This document shows, piece after piece, positions 1 through 7,780 of a stretch of 64,000 nt of DNA (its first letter is position 1; each line of letters starts with the position of its first letter). The notes beneath the pieces were generated by a model. It was not told where the DNA came from. It ran no database searches and worked only from the letters and a program-made list of their open reading frames with translations. The DNA is taken from positions 62,001-126,000 of the forward strand of contig CAJTEE010000005.1 in the NCBI GenBank assembly GCA_910575275.1, given 5' to 3'. Made by a program: the position numbers and the translations under genes. The DNA is from Lachnospiraceae bacterium. GTDB taxonomy: Bacteria; Bacillota; Clostridia; Lachnospirales; Lachnospiraceae.

Positions 1-1
1 G

Positions 2-1441
2 ACCGAGGATATTTTGCGAGAAAGCTATCCGACGTTACCCAATCTGCGCTGGCATGCGATCAAGATGCTGGAGCATGACAAGGAGGTCATGAAGGATCAC
101 CCGGCGGATCTGTCTGCGATCGCCCAAAAGAGCTATGAGAAGCAGATCATCAATGAAAAATATGACTATGTGGAGGAGATTATCCGGGAGTGTCTCTTTA
201 ATAAGGAAGAAAAGTCGGCATTGACGGATCGGGCGGATGGGCTTTTGACGCATCCGATCTGGGGGATTCCGGTGTTTTTCGGAATCATGGCGCTTGTCTT
301 TTTCCTGACCTTTACGGTGGGGGATTTTCTGAAGGGGTATTTTGAGCAGGCATTGGGGCTTTTTTCCGGTTCCATGCTGACGCTTCTTGAGCGGGCAAGT
401 GTATCCCCGTGGCTGATTTCGCTCGTTGTGGATGGGATCATTGCCGGGGTCGGCGGGATTCTCACGTTTCTTCCGAATATTTTTATCCTGTTTTTGGCGC
501 TGGCGTTTCTGGAGGACAGCGGCTATATGGCGAGGGTCGCCTATGTAATGAACGAGACCATGAGCATGGTGGGCCTTTCGGGGAAAGCGTTTCTGCCGAT
601 GCTCTTAGGCTTCGGCTGTACGGTCCCGGCTGTCATGGCGACGCGGGCGCTGGAAAGCCAGAAGGATCGTCTGAAGACGATTCTGATCACGCCGTTCATG
701 TCCTGCTCGGCAAGGCTCCCGATTTATGTGCTGTTTGCGCAGCTCTTTTTCCCGGATTCGGCCATGCTGGTGGCGTATTCCTTGTACCTCGTGGGCGTCC
801 TGGTTGCGATCACGATGGCACTGCTCCTGCATAAGACGACCGGGAAGGAATACGAAAACGCATTGCTGATCGAACTGCCGGAGTATAAGACGCCGAATCT
901 GCGGACGGTGGCGATCTACGTTTGGGAGAAGGTAAAAGACTATCTGACAAAGGCGGGGACGACGATTTTTTTTGCTTCGATTGTTCTTTGGTTTGTCCTG
1001 AATGCGGGCCCATCAGGCTTTACAAAGAACGTGGCGGAAAGCTTTGCGGCGCGTTTTGGTGCCCTTCTTGTCCCAATTCTTAAGCCGGCCGGGCTTGGAA
1101 GCTGGCAGATCGCGGTCGCACTGATCTCCGGGATCTCGGCAAAGGAAGTGGTGGTTTCGAGTTTTTCCGTCTTATATGGGATCGGAAATATCAATTCGGC
1201 AGCCGGGATGGCAGAGCTTTCCGGCGCTCTTGCTGCGGGCGGCTTTGGGAGCGTGAACGCGTATGCCTTGATGATATTCTGCCTTTTATATACCCCCTGT
1301 ATTGCAACGATTGCGACAATCCGAAAGGAGACGGAGTCCGCAAAATGGACGGCGGGGATGGTCATATTCCAGCTTGTGCTGGCATGGGCGGCGGCGGTCT
1401 TTGTGTATCAGGCGGGCAGACTGTTTTTTAACATATCATAG
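2..1441 (+). CDS. feoB: Ferrous iron transporter FeoB, C-terminal part (partial)
   Basis: This is the membrane portion of FeoB, the GTP-gated Fe(II) importer of the cytoplasmic membrane. The gene runs in from before the window, so the N-terminal G domain with its GTP motifs is not seen; the frame is open from base 2. Visible are the end of the helical insertion domain (about residues 1-75) and the polytopic domain with two Gate-type repeats. The signature GFGCTVPAVMATRALES followed by QKDR lies near residue 200, and the second gate repeat (GISAKEVVVSSFSVLYG) near residue 375. The reading stops at a TAG. FeoA would be expected upstream or fused, outside the view. A weak hairpin and T-run follow at about 1540. 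Confidence 0.93.
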   Translation, partial: TEDILRESYPTLPNLRWHAIKMLEHDKEVMKDHPADLSAIAQKSYEKQIINEKYDYVEEIIRECLFNKEEKSALTDRADGLLTHPIWGIPVFFGIMALVFFLTFTVGDFLKGYFEQALGLFSGSMLTLLERASVSPWLISLVVDGIIAGVGGILTFLPNIFILFLALAFLEDSGYMARVAYVMNETMSMVGLSGKAFLPMLLGFGCTVPAVMATRALESQKDRLKTILITPFMSCSARLPIYVLFAQLFFPDSAMLVAYSLYLVGVLVAITMALLLHKTTGKEYENALLIELPEYKTPNLRTVAIYVWEKVKDYLTKAGTTIFFASIVLWFVLNAGPSGFTKNVAESFAARFGALLVPILKPAGLGSWQIAVALISGISAKEVVVSSFSVLYGIGNINSAAGMAELSGALAAGGFGSVNAYALMIFCLLYTPCIATIATIRKETESAKWTAGMVIFQLVLAWAAAVFVYQAGRLFFNIS

Positions 1442-1539
1442 AAAATGGGGTTCTGTGATAGAAAAAACGATCCGCAGGGATCGCGGGGGCTGGTCCAACG
1501 AAGCACGGCCTCGTGCGAAGTGAGGTCGCTTTGGCGCGA

Positions 1540-1564
1540 GTGTGCGCAGAGCACACACTTTTTT
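1540..1564 (+). terminator. Weak intrinsic terminator after feoB
   Basis: A GTGTGC/GCACAC stem with a five-base loop is followed by a run of six T. It sits between feoB and the ThrE pair, just before the ribosome site of the next gene. The stem is short, so it may only attenuate. Two further short hairpins lie upstream in the same gap (1468-1520). Confidence 0.4.
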
Positions 1565-1577
1565 AGGGAGGAGTTAC

Positions 1578-2354
1578 ATGAACGAAAAGATTCTTCTGGA
1601 GGCCGTGGTCCTAGCCGGAGAGATCATGCTGGTGAGCGGGGCGGAGGTATACCGGGTGGAGGACACGATGAATCATATGCTGCGGCGCTCCAGTTATGAG
1701 ACGACGGAGACGGTCGTATTTTCCACGGGGATTTTTGTGACGCTCGATGATCCTGTAAAGGAGCCGATGACGTTAATCAAACGGACTCCGGGACGCAGTA
1801 CAAACATCAACCGCATTTATCTGGTAAACGAGATTTCCAGAAGCTTCTGCCGCGGGGACATTACCGTCGAGGAGGCATATGAGAAGCTTAAGGAGACAGC
1901 CACGGTAATCCAGTATGGGCCGTGGCTGCGGGCTCTCGGCCTGGTAGGTGTGCCCTTCTGCTTTGCACCGATCTTTGGCGGAAATTTTCTGGAATGCGTT
2001 GCCTCGGGGCTGGTAGGGATTGCGTTGGCGTTTGCGGACCGGATCGTAAAAAAGGTTCGGCTGAATGATTTCTGTATCAACGCATTCTGTGCATTCTCTG
2101 TGGCGGTCGTTGCTTTGATGATCAAAAACTGGCTCTGGCAGAAGACCAGCGTCGACGTATTGATTATCAGCTCAATCATGCCGCTGGTGCCGGGCGTGAC
2201 GTTTACGACGGCGATCCGCGATACGTTAAACGGGGATTATACCTCCGGCTCGGCCAGGATGCTGGAGGCAGTCGTGACTTCGCTTGCGGTGGCAGCGGGA
2301 GTCGGCGGCGGGATGTTTCTGTTTCAGTTCTTGTGGGGTGGTATATTATGGTGA
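1578..2354 (+). CDS. Threonine/serine exporter, ThrE N-terminal-type subunit (YjjP/DUF1212)
   Basis: This 258-residue protein is the first half of a split ThrE-type exporter, a family known in other bacteria to export threonine and serine. The first 115 residues form the soluble DUF1212 region, with the conserved GAEVYRVEDTM and TPGRSTNINRIYLVNEISR-like segments; the rest is five or so membrane helices with the motif SSIMPLVPGVTFTTAIRDTLNGDYTSG split over residues 202-228. The start chosen is the ATG preceded by AGGGAGGAG; an in-frame ATG 12 codons upstream has no ribosome site. It overlaps the second subunit by 7 bp, so translation is probably coupled. The substrate is inferred from the family. 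Confidence 0.85.
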   Translation: MNEKILLEAVVLAGEIMLVSGAEVYRVEDTMNHMLRRSSYETTETVVFSTGIFVTLDDPVKEPMTLIKRTPGRSTNINRIYLVNEISRSFCRGDITVEEAYEKLKETATVIQYGPWLRALGLVGVPFCFAPIFGGNFLECVASGLVGIALAFADRIVKKVRLNDFCINAFCAFSVAVVALMIKNWLWQKTSVDVLIISSIMPLVPGVTFTTAIRDTLNGDYTSGSARMLEAVVTSLAVAAGVGGGMFLFQFLWGGILW

Positions 2355-2800
2355 TGCAGATTTTAAGCGTCTGTGTGGCGATTTTCCTGTTTTCGGCCGT
2401 TTTGGAGGTGCCGCGCCGTCACCTTTTTTTTGCGGCGGCGATGGGCGGCGTGTGCTGGTGGGTGTATGTGCTGATTTTGAAAGAATGGGAGTCGTCAATG
2501 AGCGCGGCCTTCCTTTCTACGTTAGTGGTAGCGGTTTTAAGCCATATCCTGGCCAGAGTACGGAAGGCGCCGGTGACGGTGTTTCTGGTACCGGGCATCC
2601 TGCCGTCGGTCCCCGGCGCAGCGATTTACCGCTGCGTCTATTATCTGATCCGCAACGCCTCCCAGGTTTCGACCCACTACCTGGTAGAGACGCTGCAGAT
2701 CGCCGGCGCAATCGCCATGGCAATTTTTATTACGGATTCGTTTTTCCGCCTGTTTCTGGCGTATCATGTGAAGAAGGGGGATCTGGCGGGCAAACGGTAA
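2348..2800 (+). CDS. Threonine/serine exporter, ThrE_2-type small subunit (YjjB/DUF3815)
   Basis: This 150-residue protein has four to five predicted membrane helices and the glycine/proline-rich segment VPGILPSVPGAAIYR near residue 80, typical of the ThrE_2 half of split exporters. It starts inside the stop of the preceding subunit gene, with GGGTGG as ribosome site; a GTG five codons earlier is a less likely start. The two proteins together would correspond to one full ThrE. Its last 71 bases are also the last bases of the oppositely oriented DUF5688 gene, which leaves no room for a separate terminator. Confidence 0.82.
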   Translation: MVMQILSVCVAIFLFSAVLEVPRRHLFFAAAMGGVCWWVYVLILKEWESSMSAAFLSTLVVAVLSHILARVRKAPVTVFLVPGILPSVPGAAIYRCVYYLIRNASQVSTHYLVETLQIAGAIAMAIFITDSFFRLFLAYHVKKGDLAGKR

Positions 2801-3671
2801 AACGATCGGTTTTTTGCTCATACAGATAGACCTCGTCGGAGAGGAGCTCCTGCCGGTCAACAATGGTTTCATTGACCCATTGTACGGTCTGGCGGAGCTC
2901 TGCGACGGAAAGCCTTGCGGTACGTGGGAGAAGGAGAACTTCATGAATACTGGATGGGAGAATCAGAACGTCGGACTGCATATATCCGGCGAATTTTTTT
3001 ATCAGGCCGTCATAGAGCAGGCAGGCAGCGCCAAAGGAGGCAGACCGATTGGTGAGGACGTGAAGGAGAGGGCGGTCGGAGAGGGCAGGGAGAGATGATT
3101 TTGTGTATTTTGCAATCATTTGTTCCAACGGATCCAGGACGGGAGGAAAAAGGCGCGGCGTGTTTTGGAAGGCAAGGCGGTGCAGCTCGTCGGGCGTGAT
3201 CTCCCAAAGCTGTGTGAGGCTGTGGCTGATGCAGACGGAGGAGGTTTGGCCGGAATCAGAGGGGAGCTGAAGGTAGAAAACGATTGCCAGGTCGAGAAAG
3301 GGGAACCAGGGAAGCTCGTCGAGAAGCGGCTCGTTTAAGGCGTGGGAGATGAGGCGGAACGTGATGTGCTCCCTTGCCAGAGCGGCGTCCAGAATGAGGT
3401 CAGGCAATGTGAGGGAGAGAGGGCGATCCCTGCGGATGCTTCGCAGGATAGAGAGGGAGAGCTCCTCAAGCGGCCGGCCGGAGCGGTATTCCTGATAGAG
3501 CGGCTGCAGATAGACAACGGGAGAACAGGCCATATTTTCCTGATGTAGCCAGAGAGCATCGAGGTGTATGCCGTTGTTTTTGGGGATCTGTTTTCGGGTG
3601 ACGGTAAGCTTGGGGGCGGTTTTGGCGGCCAGGGAGTCGGATAGAGCCGTACAGAATTGTTCGTAATTCAT
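2730..3671 (-). CDS. DUF5688 family protein of unknown function
   Basis: A 313-residue cytoplasmic protein with no membrane segment or signal peptide. I recognise the overall pattern of DUF5688 proteins of Lachnospiraceae: an N-terminal helix containing MNYEQFCTALSDSL, the segment KNNGIHLDALWL, and a C-terminal region ending in SDEVYLYEQKTDRF. No catalytic motif is visible and no function is known to me. The start is the ATG preceded by a perfect GGAGGT, 64 codons inside a longer open frame whose upstream part is AT-rich promoter DNA. The last 71 bp overlap the convergent ThrE_2 gene, so the C-terminal tail may have been created by loss of an earlier stop. It appears monocistronic. Confidence 0.75.
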   Translation of the reverse strand: MNYEQFCTALSDSLAAKTAPKLTVTRKQIPKNNGIHLDALWLHQENMACSPVVYLQPLYQEYRSGRPLEELSLSILRSIRRDRPLSLTLPDLILDAALAREHITFRLISHALNEPLLDELPWFPFLDLAIVFYLQLPSDSGQTSSVCISHSLTQLWEITPDELHRLAFQNTPRLFPPVLDPLEQMIAKYTKSSLPALSDRPLLHVLTNRSASFGAACLLYDGLIKKFAGYMQSDVLILPSSIHEVLLLPRTARLSVAELRQTVQWVNETIVDRQELLSDEVYLYEQKTDRFTVCPPDPPSSHDTPETGGKTNP

Positions 3672-3738
3672 AGAAATACCTCCTGAATGGATAGATGTGT
3701 AGTTGACAGATGTCGAAGATAAAATGAAGATGGTCTTA

Positions 3739-3767
3739 TTGTAAGGGAAATCAGGGGAAAATGCAAT
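3739..3767 (-). promoter_or_regulatory. Sigma-A-type promoter for the DUF5688 gene
   Basis: On the minus strand TTGCAT is followed after 17 bases by TACAAT, about 70 bases ahead of the DUF5688 start codon. Confidence 0.5.
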
Positions 3768-3816
3768 GGGGAAATAAAAATAATTTAGAGAGGGGCCGTA
3801 CAGGCGTAACAGGTAG

Positions 3817-4172
3817 GTGTGCGCGGCTTTTGCCAGCCTGATCGCCCCGTATGATCCCAACAAGCAGGATTTGGTAAATCGCTGCGCCGTTCCGTTGCTG
3901 GAGCACTGGTTCGGGACGGATGAGCTGGGGGGGACATTTTCAGCCGGATCGTTTATGGGGCAAGAATTTTGGTTTCTGTGGGCCTGATTGCCGTCAGCAT
4001 TTCGTTGGCAGGCGGCGTGAGTCTGGGAGCGGTTGCGGGCTACTATGGAGGTGCGCTGGACAATTTCATCATGCGGTTTATGGATATTCTGATGGCGATT
4101 CCCAGCATCCTTTTAATCATCGCGATGAATCCGATCGGAGACGGCCTGCGTGACGCGCTGGACCCGAAGTAA
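3817..4172 (+). pseudogene. Remnant of a DppC-type peptide ABC transporter permease
   Basis: The reading begins without a start codon at a segment matching the DppC/OppC N-terminal region (ending LIAPYDPNKQDLVNR and FGTDELG), shifts frame at a run of seven G (3927-3933; eight would restore the frame), and continues through DIFSRIVYGARILVSVGLIAV to DILMAIPSILLIIA. It then jumps directly to the sequence GDGLRDALDPK, which is normally at the very end of DppC proteins. So the gene has lost its N terminus, carries a one-base frameshift, and has an internal deletion of roughly half its length. It is non-functional. A DppD remnant follows 22 bp later, showing that a dipeptide transporter operon once stood here. 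Confidence 0.8.
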
Positions 4173-4194
4173 AAAGACTGAGGAGGGGGAAACG

Positions 4195-4428
4195 ATGGAA
4201 GAAAAAAGGAAGAAACTCCTCGAGATAAAAGATCTGACGGTCCAATACCATACCGTGGATAGGATCGTCCATGCGGCGGAGGACGAGACATGCTGTCATG
4301 CCGAATTCAGTGTCAGATCGGCGGCGATGGCCTTTGACTTTATAGAGTCGCCCGAAAAGCTTTCGCAGGAGAGGAAAGATTTTGAACGGGAAAGAGAGCA
4401 GCTTTTGCAGCCGGACTCTATATCCTGA
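4195..4428 (+). pseudogene. Chimeric remnant: DppD ATPase N terminus joined to an M20 peptidase C terminus
   Basis: The first 28 residues (LLEIKDLTVQYHTVDRIVHA) are the start of a DppD/OppD-type ATPase, with a good ribosome site (GAGGGGG). The Walker A motif is missing because the frame passes at about 4275 into an unrelated tail containing AMAFDFIESPEKLSQ. That tail resembles the C terminus of M20 amidohydrolases of the AbgB kind. The frame stays open by chance across the junction. This looks like a deletion scar that fused two neighbouring genes. It could still be translated as a 77-residue peptide, but I expect no transporter or peptidase activity. Confidence 0.65.
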
Positions 4429-4439
4429 GAGGAGAGAAT

Positions 4440-4787
4440 ATGACAGAATCGTTAAAAATGAAAGTGATCTTTACCGGAAAAAACGCGTATGCGGCGGCAG
4501 CGCCGGATCTGGGATGAAGCGCATTTGACAGCCTTTTGCTGACGATTTCGGGGCTCGAGAGGCTGAGAAAGCACCTGGATGACGGGCTGAAGACCGAGTA
4601 CCGAATCGTATCCTCGGGAAATCTGCCCTGCATCGTCCTGGATCAGGCACAGGGAGAAGTAAAGCTCTGAGCGGATGCCCCCAAAAAGCTGGAGTGGGCA
4701 AAAAAGCGCGTGGAGGAAATCGTCTCCGGCGCCGCCATGATGGCCGGAGTCAGGGAAACACATCATGTGACGGACAGCATGTTGTAG
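4440..4787 (+). pseudogene. Remnant of an M20-family amidohydrolase, middle portion
   Basis: A start codon with a GGAGAG ribosome site leads straight into the dimerisation domain of an M20 peptidase (MKVIFTGKNAYAAAAPDL). The reading then meets in-frame TGA codons at 4515 and 4668 before a final TAG at 4785. Between them the translation still matches the family (LLLTISGLERLRKHLDDG; KKRVEEIVSGAAMM). The N-terminal zinc-binding half and the C terminus are gone. The intact gene at 45977 shows the corresponding segment GLILAFQGIEFLREHV and its VLMGAAMMTETE stretch, supporting the assignment. The 3' end overlaps the convergent XRE regulator. Confidence 0.72.
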
Positions 4788-5467
4788 TGCTTTAAAAGCC
4801 GTATGTCTTCCCTGGAGACGCGGAGCTTTTCAGCGAGCTTTGCGTCTTCTTTTAGGATTGTCTTGGAAAACAGCATTTTGATCGCAATGGGCATCATGGG
4901 GCGGGAGGAAAAGCCGTTCCATAGGCCCCACTTGGTATCGGCGTCCAGATAAGAGGCAAGGATCTGGACGCTTGCCTTTTCCATCGGCGTATCCTGGTTG
5001 GTGAGCGCGATATTGGTGACGGCGTCGTAATGCTCGATATAACCCCAGTACGTATTTTCACAGATCTGATAACGATCATAATCGGAAAAATTCATGTACA
5101 TCATGATCTTATACTGATTCGCCTCCGTCTTGGAGAGAATGTCGAAAACACTTCGTATGATCTGATGGTTTCTCCCGTCAAAAATATAAGAATAAAACTG
5201 GGACAATCCGTTGAAAAACGCCGGATAACGGTCGGGTGCGGAGAAGAAAGTCTGCCCTGTCTGGCATAAAAGCTGCTCGACATGGATGCCAAGCGCGCCG
5301 GCCAGTTCATAGAGCGTCTCGATGTCCACGGCGATCTCCCCTTTTTCATATTTGGATAAGGTGGACTTGCTTTTACAGATGACGGCGGACAGCTCGTCTA
5401 AGGTCATCTGGCGCATCTTTCTGAACGTACGGATGCGTTTTCCGATCTCAATGCTGATTTCACTCAT
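4763..5467 (-). CDS. XRE-family transcriptional regulator
   Basis: A 234-residue DNA-binding protein. Residues 5-65 are a Cro/C1-type helix-turn-helix (IGKRIRTFRKMRQMTLDEL, then SKSTLSKYEKGEIAVDIETL). The remaining 165 residues, rich in aromatic amino acids, form an all-helical ligand or partner domain I cannot assign. The ATG chosen lies 7 bases after GGAGGT; a GTG three codons earlier overlaps that ribosome site. The gene is divergent from the MalY-like gene and shares a 235 bp AT-rich control region with it, so regulation of the MalY / YfcC / RidA unit and of itself is a reasonable inference. Its 3' end covers the tail of the M20 remnant. Confidence 0.85.
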   Translation of the reverse strand: MSEISIEIGKRIRTFRKMRQMTLDELSAVICKSKSTLSKYEKGEIAVDIETLYELAGALGIHVEQLLCQTGQTFFSAPDRYPAFFNGLSQFYSYIFDGRNHQIIRSVFDILSKTEANQYKIMMYMNFSDYDRYQICENTYWGYIEHYDAVTNIALTNQDTPMEKASVQILASYLDADTKWGLWNGFSSRPMMPIAIKMLFSKTILKEDAKLAEKLRVSREDIRLLKHYNMLSVT

Positions 5468-5521
5468 GCAGGGCACCTCCCGGGTTTCCTATAAATCGAC
5501 AAAATGATGATTTTTTGTGTA

Positions 5522-5550
5522 TATTTACCTGAATACAGAAATTTTAGCAA
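5522..5550 (-). promoter_or_regulatory. Promoter for the XRE regulator
   Basis: On the minus strand TTGCTA and TAAATA are separated by 17 bases, 55 bases upstream of the start codon. Confidence 0.45.
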
Positions 5551-5622
5551 GTTTCCCTCCAAAAATCAATTTTAAAGAAACAAATTTTGAAAAAATTCCA
5601 TTCACATGAAACAGAATCGGCT

Positions 5623-5651
5623 TTGACGATTCCTTATACGATTGGTACAAT
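5623..5651 (+). promoter_or_regulatory. Promoter for the MalY-like gene
   Basis: TTGACG and TACAAT are separated by 17 bases, 52 bases upstream of the start codon. Confidence 0.6.
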
Positions 5652-5702
5652 ACGGATATGAGATGCAGGCTGCATAAAAAAAGAAGGAGGACAGAAGCAA
5701 AT

Positions 5703-6920
5703 ATGTACAATTTTGATGAGATCATTGACAGACGCCACACGAACGCTATGAATACGGACGGATTCCGCGGGTATATTTTCCACGCGGATGAGACGATGAC
5801 CTTCCCGTATAAGGATGAGGAGTTTATCCGCATGTGGGTGGCCGACATGGAATTCGCCACGCCAAAGGAGGTGATCGACGGGATCCGGGAACGGCTGGAT
5901 AAACGGATATTCGGCTATACCAGAGTGTTTGAAAAGCGTTACTACGAGGCGTTCCTCGGCTGGTGCCAAAACCGCTACGGCTGGAGCTTTGACAAAAAGG
6001 AGCTCGTGATGTCAAACGGGATCATCCCCGCCCTGTACGAGCTGGTGGAGTATATCTGCAAGCCGGATGAAAAAGTGCTGTTTTTGACCCCCTCCTACGC
6101 CTACTTCAAGTACGCGGCGGATTTCAATAAGCGGGACTATGTATGCTCTGACCTGGTCTGTGAGGACGGATATTATTCGATTGACTTTGACGATTTTGAG
6201 AGGAAGGCGGCCGATGCGAAGACTACGTTGTTTATCCTCTGTAACCCGCACAACCCGAGCGGCCGCGTGTGGAGAGAGGAGGAGTTAAAGAAGCTTGCCG
6301 CGATCATCGAAAAATACAATCTGTGGACGATCTCCGATGAGATCCACTGCGACCTGCTCCGTTTGGACCAGAAGCACATTCCGATGGGAAAGATCATGCC
6401 GTCATATCGGCGGCTGATCACCGCCATGGCGCCCAGCAAGACCTTCAACATGGCCGGGCTCATGATCTCCAATATCCTCATTCGGGACGAGGGGCTGCGG
6501 AATATCTGGCTTGACCGCCATTATAATTTTGATAATCCGTTGAGCGTCGCGGCGGCACAGGCGGCCTATGAAAAGGGGAGCGCATGGCTTGAGGAGCTTA
6601 GGGCCTATCTGGACGAAAACTTCCGTTTTACAGGGGAGTATTTAAAGGAGCACCTTCCGAAGGCAAAATACCGCGTATCGGAGGCGACCTACCTGGCCTG
6701 GGTGGATTTAAACGCCTATTTCGAGCCGGATGAGCAGCTCCCGCTGTTCTTTGCCTATAAGGCCGGCGTCCTCTTAGAGGGCGGAAACATGTTCGTACAA
6801 AATTCGGACGGCTATATCAGGCTGAACCTGGCATGTCCGCGGGCGACGCTTTCGGAAGGCTTAAGGAGGATCTGCGAGGCCGTAAACATGAAACATACGG
6901 AAAAATATTTAGGAGAATAG
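5703..6920 (+). CDS. MalY/PatB-type pyridoxal-phosphate beta-C-S lyase (aminotransferase class I fold)
   Basis: A 405-residue fold-type I PLP enzyme. Family members cleave cystathionine or cysteine conjugates to a thiol, pyruvate and ammonia. Visible features are the N-terminal MWVADMEF segment, NPHNPSGR at 181-188, the cofactor aspartate in SDEIH (about 212), and PSKTFNMAGL with the Schiff-base lysine at 246. Length matches the PatB/MalY group. The start is ATG after GGAGG with a rather long 12-base spacing. It is followed after 10 bp by a broken YfcC permease and then by RidA. RidA enzymes hydrolyse the reactive enamine/imine that such lyases release, which fits the pairing. Exact substrate unknown; peptide-derived or cysteine-like compounds are likely. 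Confidence 0.85.
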   Translation: MYNFDEIIDRRHTNAMNTDGFRGYIFHADETMTFPYKDEEFIRMWVADMEFATPKEVIDGIRERLDKRIFGYTRVFEKRYYEAFLGWCQNRYGWSFDKKELVMSNGIIPALYELVEYICKPDEKVLFLTPSYAYFKYAADFNKRDYVCSDLVCEDGYYSIDFDDFERKAADAKTTLFILCNPHNPSGRVWREEELKKLAAIIEKYNLWTISDEIHCDLLRLDQKHIPMGKIMPSYRRLITAMAPSKTFNMAGLMISNILIRDEGLRNIWLDRHYNFDNPLSVAAAQAAYEKGSAWLEELRAYLDENFRFTGEYLKEHLPKAKYRVSEATYLAWVDLNAYFEPDEQLPLFFAYKAGVLLEGGNMFVQNSDGYIRLNLACPRATLSEGLRRICEAVNMKHTEKYLGE

Positions 6921-6930
6921 GAGAGGGGAC

Positions 6931-7260
6931 ATGAAGGAGAAATTTAAGGGAATCCAGATGCCAAACACCATTGCGCCGATGTTTTGCATGATGATCGCCG
7001 CGGCCATCCTGACCTAGATCATTCCGGCCGGCGAGTACGACAAGGAACAGGTAAACGGGATGACGAAGGTAATCGTCGGTACCTATCATCAGGTGGAGGC
7101 CACGCCAGTAGGGCCGTGGGGGATTATGATGGCGGTAGCTAAAGGCTTCTATCAATCGGCAAAGCTGATGTTCATCGTTTTCATGGTAGGCGGGGCCGTC
7201 GGCATTCTCGATATACGCAGCAAAAATCGGCGCAGAAAACGTCATAAAAAAGAGATTTAG
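6931..7260 (+). pseudogene. Truncated YfcC-type permease
   Basis: A start codon with a GAGAGGGG ribosome site opens a reading that matches the N terminus of the YfcC permeases encoded at 41630 and 47274 (compare IPAGEYDKEQ with their PAGEF and PANEYDRE). An in-frame TAG at 7015 interrupts it. After about 94 codons (GGAVGILD) the similarity ends abruptly and is replaced by an unrelated stretch with the 25-bp repeat described at 7212. Only the first two or three membrane helices remain of a roughly 460-residue protein, so it is non-functional. Its position between the beta-lyase and RidA suggests it once imported the lyase substrate. Confidence 0.82.
7212..7237 (+). repeat. Dispersed short repeat, copy 1
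   Basis: The core AGCAAAAATCGGCGCAG, preceded by TATACGC, recurs at 30289 (core AGCAAAAATCGGCGAAG) and 35216 (core AGTAAAAATCGGCGCAG). Here it lies exactly where the YfcC fragment loses similarity. In one reading frame all three copies encode SKNRRR. Confidence 0.5.
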
Positions 7261-7299
7261 GATGTTTCCTATAAAATAGCAGAAAGGCGGTTTTACAGT

Positions 7300-7689
7300 A
7301 TGAGAGTGATTGAGACAAACAACGCGCCGAGAGCGATCGGGCCGTACTCCCAGGGATTCCTTGTAAACGGAACGGTCTATACTTCCGGCCAGATCCCGGT
7401 CGATCCGAAGACTGGCGAGGCACCAAAGGGGATCACGGCGCAGGCGGAGCAGAGATGTAAAAACGTGGGAGCGATCCTGGAGGCGGCCGGGAGCGGGTTT
7501 GAAAAGGTTTTTAAAACCACCTGCTTTCTGGCGGACATGGCGGATTTTGCGGTGTTTAATGAGGCGTACGCGAAGTATTTTACTTCAAAGCCGGCGAGAA
7601 GCTGCGTGACCGTAAAAACGCTCCCGAAGGGAGTGCTGTGCGAGATCGAGGCAGTGGCAGAGGGGGAATCGTTTAGACAGAGTGTTTAG
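7300..7689 (+). CDS. ridA: RidA family reactive intermediate/imine deaminase
   Basis: A 129-residue cytoplasmic RidA (YjgF/YER057c/UK114) protein, which hydrolyses enamine/imine intermediates made by PLP enzymes to keto acids and ammonia. It has the diagnostic N-terminal GPYSQGF and TSGQIPVDP, the catalytic-type arginine at 100 (SKPARSCV) and the acidic segment CEIEAVA near 115. Length is standard for the trimeric family. The ribosome site is AAAGGCGG. It probably belonged to the MalY-YfcC-RidA transcription unit, where it would detoxify the 2-aminoacrylate released by the beta-lyase; with the permease broken, it may now serve general metabolism. A weak hairpin (GAGTCCGC/GCGGATTC) follows the stop. 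Confidence 0.92.
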   Translation: MRVIETNNAPRAIGPYSQGFLVNGTVYTSGQIPVDPKTGEAPKGITAQAEQRCKNVGAILEAAGSGFEKVFKTTCFLADMADFAVFNEAYAKYFTSKPARSCVTVKTLPKGVLCEIEAVAEGESFRQSV

Positions 7690-7734
7690 AGTCCGCCTTT
7701 TTTTGCGGATTCTTTGACTGTAAAGAAAAAGCCC

Positions 7735-7763
7735 TTGACACCATGCCGCATTTATAGTATGAT
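7735..7763 (+). promoter_or_regulatory. Consensus promoter for ylxM-ffh
   Basis: TTGACA and TATGAT are separated by 17 bases, 18 bases upstream of the YlxM start codon. The untranslated leader is therefore very short. Confidence 0.8.
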
Positions 7764-7780
7764 AACCCAGGTGACCGGAT

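Noticed and set aside
4515-4670. TGA codons in the M20 remnant as possible selenocysteine
   Set aside because: Neither position is a catalytic Cys site in the family, no SECIS-like hairpin follows, and both ends of the gene are missing.
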